A stretch of DNA of 59,120 nt. Origin: Lentisphaerota bacterium (lineage in GTDB: Bacteria; Verrucomicrobiota; Lentisphaeria; Victivallales; UBA1829). The stretch is taken from the NCBI GenBank assembly GCA_015061845.1, contig SUVT01000006.1, forward strand, positions 1 to 59,120, read 5' to 3'. This document shows, one piece after another, positions 54,990 to 59,120 of the stretch (positions are counted from its first letter, which is position 1; the number at the start of each line of letters is the position of its first letter). Under the pieces are notes generated by a model. It saw nothing but the letters and a program-made list of their open reading frames with translations, had not been told where the DNA came from and did not search any database. The translations under genes and the position numbers were made by a program.

Positions 54990-56984
54990 TTAAGCAAAGA
55001 ATGCTTTGATCTTGTCAGCGACAGCCTGCGGTGTGAAACCGAATTTTTCAGCGAGGACTTTGTACGGAGCGGAAGCACCGAAGTGATCCAGACCGATGCA
55101 GAGACCATTGTCGCCTGCAAATTTTTCCCAGCCGAAGGTGGAAGCGGCTTCGATGGTCACGCGCTTCTTGCAGGGGCATGTGGGAATGACGGATTCCTGA
55201 TATTCCTTGCTCTGAGCCAGGAAGAGTTCTCTGGAGGGCATGGAAACAACACGGACTTTCTTGCCTTCTGCGCGGAGCAGTTTTGCAGCTTCGAGAGCCA
55301 GGTTGACTTCAGAACCGGTTGCGATGAGGACGTATTCAAAACCATCTTCGCAATCAACAACATAAGCACCCTTGGAGATGTCAATGCGTTTTGCAGTTTC
55401 TGCGGAGTACGGAGCGAGGTCCTGACGGGTCAGGATCAGAGCGACCGGTGTGGTTGCGCGGGCAGCATAAGCCCATGCAGCGGCACATTCATTTGCTTCA
55501 GCAGGACGGAGAACGGTCATGCCGGGGATGGTGCGGAGCATAGCGAGCTGTTCGATGGGTTCATGGGTGGGTCCATCTTCGCCGACATAGAAGCTGTCGT
55601 GGGTGAAGACGTAGATTGAGGGGATCTTCTGGAGACATGCCAGACGGACGGCAGGCTTCATGAAGTCGGAGAACACGAAGAATGTGCTGGTGTAGGGAAC
55701 GAATCCGCCATAGAGAGCGATACCGTTGCCCATGCATCCCATAGCCATTTCACGGACACCGTAATGGAGGTTGCGGCCTTCGCGGTTGTCAGCGGAGAAG
55801 CTGCCTGCATTCTTAATGTCAGTCTTGGTGGAGGGAGAAAGGTCAGCAGATCCGCCGAAGAGAGAGGGCATGAGTTCTGCAAGTTTCTGGAGAACGGTTC
55901 CGCTGGAAGCGCGGGTTGCGACCGGCTTTTCGACAGGTGCTGCAGCTGCGAGCTGAGCTTCCAGGTCTGCGGGAAGTTCTTTGTTCAGCAGAGCTGCGAT
56001 GAGCTTTGCCTTTTCGGGATTTGCTTCGACGAATGCCTGATATTTTGCATCCCATGCAGCAGCTTCTTTTTCCAGTTCGGCAACGCGTGCGTTGACCATT
56101 TCGGAGACTTCTGCGGGAATGTAGAATTCAGTTTCGGGGAATCCGAGATTCTTCTTGGTGGCTGCAAGTTCGTCAACTCCGAGGGGTTCACCGTGGGAGT
56201 TTGCTTTGCCGGCCTTAGCGGGAGAACCGAATCCGATCACGCTTGTGCAAACGACAAATGTCGGTCTGCCGTCGGAAACTTTAGCCTGAGCGAGAACTGC
56301 ATCAACTTCTGCAACATCGTTTGCATTTTTGATGCGGAGGACGCGCCAGCCGTATGCTTCAAAACGGAGAGCGGTGTTTTCGGTGAAGGTGATGGCGGTA
56401 TCGCCTTCGATGGAGATGCGGTTGTCATCATAGAAAACAACAACGTTGTCAAGTTTCTGGTTGCCGGCGAAAGATGCTGCTTCGTGGGTGACACCTTCCA
56501 TCATACAACCGTCACCGGCGATGATGTAGATCTTTCCATCGAGAAGTCCTGCATCAGCGAGACCGGTCACTGCGCCGAAACGCTTTGCAGCGACAGCCAT
56601 ACCGATACCGGAAGCAAAACCTGTTCCGAGGGGACCGGTGGTGACTTCAACACCGCGGGTGTGACCGTATTCCGGATGTCCGGGGGTCAAGCTTTCCCAC
56701 TGACGGAACTGCTTCAGATCGTCCATGGTCAGACCATAGCCGAAGAGGTGAAGAAGGCTGTAGATCAGCATGGAACCGTGTCCTGCGGAGAGGACGAAGC
56801 GGTCACGACCGAGCCACTGGGGGTTCTTCGGGTTGTGTTTCATGTGGTTGTACCAGAGGGTGAATGCAACATCTGCGGTTCCCATAGGCATACCGGGATG
56901 GCCGGATTTGGCTTTCTGCACACATTCAGCGGAAAGCAGGCGGACTGTGTCTGCTGCCAGCTTCAAAGACTTGCTACAAGACAT
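54990..56984 (-). CDS. tkt: Transketolase
   Basis: 664-aa thiamine-diphosphate enzyme of the non-oxidative pentose phosphate pathway, moving two-carbon ketol units between sugar phosphates. The TPP motif is [20 protein letters not shown] followed by [12 protein letters not shown]. Also present are [20 protein letters not shown], the second-domain blocks [20 protein letters not shown], and [13 protein letters not shown]. Length and domain order (PP, Pyr, C-terminal) are normal. Codon use is biased as in highly expressed genes. AAGGAGAG lies ahead of the ATG, with a promoter at 57058-57085. The transcript ends at the repeat terminator copy C. Divergent from ruvB. Confidence 0.97.
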   Translation of the reverse strand: MSCSKSLKLAADTVRLLSAECVQKAKSGHPGMPMGTADVAFTLWYNHMKHNPKNPQWLGRDRFVLSAGHGSMLIYSLLHLFGYGLTMDDLKQFRQWESLTPGHPEYGHTRGVEVTTGPLGTGFASGIGMAVAAKRFGAVTGLADAGLLDGKIYIIAGDGCMMEGVTHEAASFAGNQKLDNVVVFYDDNRISIEGDTAITFTENTALRFEAYGWRVLRIKNANDVAEVDAVLAQAKVSDGRPTFVVCTSVIGFGSPAKAGKANSHGEPLGVDELAATKKNLGFPETEFYIPAEVSEMVNARVAELEKEAAAWDAKYQAFVEANPEKAKLIAALLNKELPADLEAQLAAAAPVEKPVATRASSGTVLQKLAELMPSLFGGSADLSPSTKTDIKNAGSFSADNREGRNLHYGVREMAMGCMGNGIALYGGFVPYTSTFFVFSDFMKPAVRLACLQKIPSIYVFTHDSFYVGEDGPTHEPIEQLAMLRTIPGMTVLRPAEANECAAAWAYAARATTPVALILTRQDLAPYSAETAKRIDISKGAYVVDCEDGFEYVLIATGSEVNLALEAAKLLRAEGKKVRVVSMPSRELFLAQSKEYQESVIPTCPCKKRVTIEAASTFGWEKFAGDNGLCIGLDHFGASAPYKVLAEKFGFTPQAVADKIKAFFA

Positions 56985-57057
56985 TTTCTCTCCTTAAATT
57001 TTTGTTTAAAGGTTGACTTTTCACGGAAAAGATATACTTTACTTATTATTATGACAT

Positions 57058-57085
57058 AATATAACACCAAACATGGAAAATGCAA
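57058..57085 (-). promoter_or_regulatory. Promoter of transketolase
   Basis: On the minus strand TTGCAT (57080-57085), 16 bp, TATATT (57058-57063). Confidence 0.55.
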
Positions 57086-57086
57086 A

Positions 57087-58136
57087 ATGCCTAATGAAAG
57101 ATTTTTAACTTCTACTATGAATAAACGCGATTTTGAGGCTGAAGAAACCCTCAGACCGCAGTCTTTTCAGTCCTTTCCCGGACAAAAAAAGACAAAAGAC
57201 CGGCTGGAAATCTATGTTGAAGCCGCAAAAAGACGCGGTGAACCGCTTGGTCATCTGCTCCTCAGCGGTCCTCCGGGATTGGGAAAAACAACGCTAGCAT
57301 ACATCATCGCAAAGGAAAAAGGCGCAAATATCAAAACAACCAGCGGTCCGGTGATCGAAAAACCCGGAGACCTCGCCGGTCTGCTCACTTCTCTTGAAGA
57401 AGGAGATATCCTTTTTATTGATGAAATCCACCGTCTGAACATCACCGTCGAAGAGTATCTTTACAGCGCAATGGAAGATTTCTTCATTGATATCATGATC
57501 GACCAGGGGCCGGGTGCACGTTCTGTCCGGCTGAATATTCCGAAGTTTACTCTGATCGGTGCAACTACCAGACAGGGCTTGCTGTCTTCTCCGCTGCGGT
57601 CACGTTTTGAACTTGCTTTACGGCTTGATTATTATGCAGCAGAAGACCTGCAGGCGATCGTGCAGCGTTCTGCCGGGATCCTTGATACTGAAATCGAAGC
57701 TGCCGGAGCTTTGGAAATTGCCGCCCGGAGCCGTGGAACCCCGCGTATTGCCAACAATCTTCTGCGCTGGACAAGAGACTTCGCTCAAGTCCGTCATGCA
57801 GGCAGCATTACCAAAGATGTTGCATCAGAAGCTCTTACCATGCTTGATATCGACGATTCCGGTTTGGATGAAATGGATAAACGGATCCTTGAGACCATCA
57901 CCATGAAATTCCGCGGCGGACCAGTGGGGATCAACTCTCTTGCGGTTGCCGTCGGGGAAGAAGCGGACACCATTGAAGATGTTTATGAACCCTACTTGAT
58001 TCAGGAAGGCTACCTGCTCCGTACTCCCCAGGGAAGAGTTGCAGCAGATAAAGCATGGTCAGTTCTCGGTCTGACAAAGCCCATTGAAGCACCGAAAAGA
58101 GGAAAGAAAAAAGATTCTCAGCCGGATCTGTTCTGA
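57087..58136 (+). CDS. ruvB: Holliday junction ATP-dependent helicase RuvB
   Basis: 349-aa AAA+ motor that drives branch migration of Holliday junctions with RuvA. Walker A is [17 protein letters not shown] and Walker B is [11 protein letters not shown]. Sensor and arginine-finger blocks are [19 protein letters not shown], and the C-terminal winged helix has [19 protein letters not shown]. The length is normal; the C-terminal tail is basic ([15 protein letters not shown]). An in-frame ATG at 57117 is an alternative start. Two promoter-like boxes (TTGACT 57013-57018 and TATACT 57033-57038) are only 14 bp apart, so the true promoter is unclear. ruvA and ruvC are not here. Confidence 0.97.
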   Translation: MPNERFLTSTMNKRDFEAEETLRPQSFQSFPGQKKTKDRLEIYVEAAKRRGEPLGHLLLSGPPGLGKTTLAYIIAKEKGANIKTTSGPVIEKPGDLAGLLTSLEEGDILFIDEIHRLNITVEEYLYSAMEDFFIDIMIDQGPGARSVRLNIPKFTLIGATTRQGLLSSPLRSRFELALRLDYYAAEDLQAIVQRSAGILDTEIEAAGALEIAARSRGTPRIANNLLRWTRDFAQVRHAGSITKDVASEALTMLDIDDSGLDEMDKRILETITMKFRGGPVGINSLAVAVGEEADTIEDVYEPYLIQEGYLLRTPQGRVAADKAWSVLGLTKPIEAPKRGKKKDSQPDLF

Positions 58137-58153
58137 TTTTCTTCAAAATCAGG

Positions 58154-58182
58154 TTGAAAAATCAATAATAACATGCTATTGT
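58154..58182 (+). promoter_or_regulatory. Promoter of hldD
   Basis: TTGAAA (58154-58159), 17 bp, TATTGT (58177-58182), about 38 bp before the ATG at 58221. Confidence 0.6.
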
Positions 58183-58220
58183 ACCGTATGTTTTCGTAAA
58201 CTTTTTTCAGGAGCAAAAAA

Positions 58221-59120
58221 ATGAAAAAACATTATCAATATATCGTTACCGGTGCCGCAGGGCTGATCGGTGGGGCTATCGTCAGAGAATTGAACCGCAG
58301 AGGAATTACCGATATTCTTACCGTCGATCATCTTTCCTCTTCTGAAAAATGGAAGAATCTCCGGGAATCTTCTTTTGCCGATTATATGGAACGGGATGTC
58401 TTCCGGAACGCTGTAAAAGCTGATGAGGTCTCTGCAAATGTGATGATCCACATGGGAGCTTGCTCTTCCACCACAGAAACCGATGCCTCTTATCTGATTG
58501 ATAATAACTACAACTATACAAAAGAAATGGCTGAATTCTGCGTTAAAAATGGAATTCAGTTCCTTTACGCTTCCAGTGCTGCAACCTATGGCGGCGGCGA
58601 ATGCGGGTATAAAGATGATGAATCCGCTATTCAGGAACTCCGTCCGCTGAATATGTACGGCTACTCCAAACAGCTTTTCGATCTCTGGGCAAGACGGAAC
58701 AATCTGCTTGATAAAATCACCGGAGTGAAGTTCACCAACGTGTTCGGACCTTATGAAAAACACAAAAACAATATGCGCAGCATGGTGATCCGCTGTTTTG
58801 AACAGATCAGCGAAAGCGGAAAAGTCTGTCTGTTCAAATCCTATAAACCGGAGTACAGCGACGGCGGACAGAAGCGCGATTTCATCTATGTGGAAGATGC
58901 TGTCAACATGGTTCTCGGTCTGCTGGAAAAGAAAGCGACCGGAATTTATAATATCGGCAGCGGCAGGGCCGAAACCTGGAACTCTCTTGCGGAGGCTGTT
59001 TTCAAAGCTATGGGAAAACCGGTACAGATCGAGTATATCGAAATGCCGGAAACCCTGCGTCCGAAGTATCAGTATTATACCTGTGCTGACATGACAAAGT
59101 TCGATGCTGTCGGCACCGGA
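58221..59120 (+). CDS. hldD: ADP-L-glycero-D-manno-heptose 6-epimerase, 3' end cut off
   Basis: The first 300 codons of a short-chain dehydrogenase-fold epimerase that converts ADP-D-glycero- to ADP-L-glycero-manno-heptose for the LPS inner core. I read the frame from 58221 to the window edge. The Rossmann start is YIVTGAAGLIGGAIVREL; the first motif is the variant GAAGLIG rather than GGAGFIG. Family-specific blocks are IHMGACSSTTETD, SSAATYGGGE, the catalytic YGYSKQLFD, and KFTNVFGPYEKHKNNMRSMV, then GGQKRDFIYVEDA. CAGGAG is ahead of the ATG, and the promoter is at 58154-58182. A heptose-containing LPS is implied. Confidence 0.93.
   Translation, partial: MKKHYQYIVTGAAGLIGGAIVRELNRRGITDILTVDHLSSSEKWKNLRESSFADYMERDVFRNAVKADEVSANVMIHMGACSSTTETDASYLIDNNYNYTKEMAEFCVKNGIQFLYASSAATYGGGECGYKDDESAIQELRPLNMYGYSKQLFDLWARRNNLLDKITGVKFTNVFGPYEKHKNNMRSMVIRCFEQISESGKVCLFKSYKPEYSDGGQKRDFIYVEDAVNMVLGLLEKKATGIYNIGSGRAETWNSLAEAVFKAMGKPVQIEYIEMPETLRPKYQYYTCADMTKFDAVGTG

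Noticed and set aside
55764-57059. Long plus-strand frame opposite transketolase
   Set aside because: Cys- and Gly-rich artefact of biased codons on the other strand; transketolase motifs are complete.

Overview
This window most probably comes from a Lentisphaerota (Victivallis-like, PVC superphylum) chromosome, at roughly 45% GC. The lineage call is an inference. It rests on a type IV pilin-like protein with a strong N-methylation signal next to carbohydrate-active enzymes, many unusual glycoside hydrolases, SEL1-repeat secretory proteins, a eukaryote-type UDP-sugar pyrophosphorylase, and an LPS-heptose gene (hldD) that shows a Gram-negative envelope. Promoters are clean sigma-70 type (TTGAAA, 16-17 bp, TATATT) and starts have AGGAG-like ribosome sites.

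Layout. 1-15.4 kb is a glycan-use region, almost all on the minus strand. It holds a deaminase fragment (mtaD), a DUF4450-type glycosidase with an amidohydrolase, an operon of pseudopilin, SGNH esterase, secreted TIM-barrel protein and DegT aminotransferase, a GH29 fucosidase divergent from an AraC regulator, and a Gfo/Idh/MocA oxidoreductase. 15.5-22.5 kb is one eight-gene minus-strand operon from dapB through an RNA methyltransferase, dut, a UDP-sugar pyrophosphorylase, a small unknown protein and a YraN-type protein to two tandem paralogous envelope proteins. 22.7-33.1 kb reads on the plus strand: a glycosyltransferase pseudogene, an MFS exporter, nadB-pcnB-AlbA_2, a PurS-PurL fusion and a ceramidase-like protein. 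33.4-36.3 kb (minus) is a three-gene N-acetylhexosamine salvage operon: 4-epimerase, NahK-type kinase and nucleotidyltransferase.

36.3-36.9 kb is non-coding and carries the most important signal, a 28-bp dif site at 36686-36713. On both sides the FtsK-orienting octamer GGGNAGGG (KOPS) is enriched and changes strand at this point: 17 of 17 on the plus strand to the left, 12 of 14 on the minus strand to the right. The window therefore spans the chromosome terminus.

36.9-40.6 kb has tilS, trxA and metG (minus). 40.8-53.2 kb is a second sugar region: SIS-domain protein, FGGY kinase, AAC(3)-like acetyltransferase, two GH36-related glycosidases, an unknown protein, a GntR/LacI hybrid regulator and a large secreted protein. 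53.2-57 kb has two tandem SEL1 genes and transketolase, all ending in the same repeated terminator. ruvB and the start of hldD close the window. No tRNA, rRNA, CRISPR array or intact transposase was seen.
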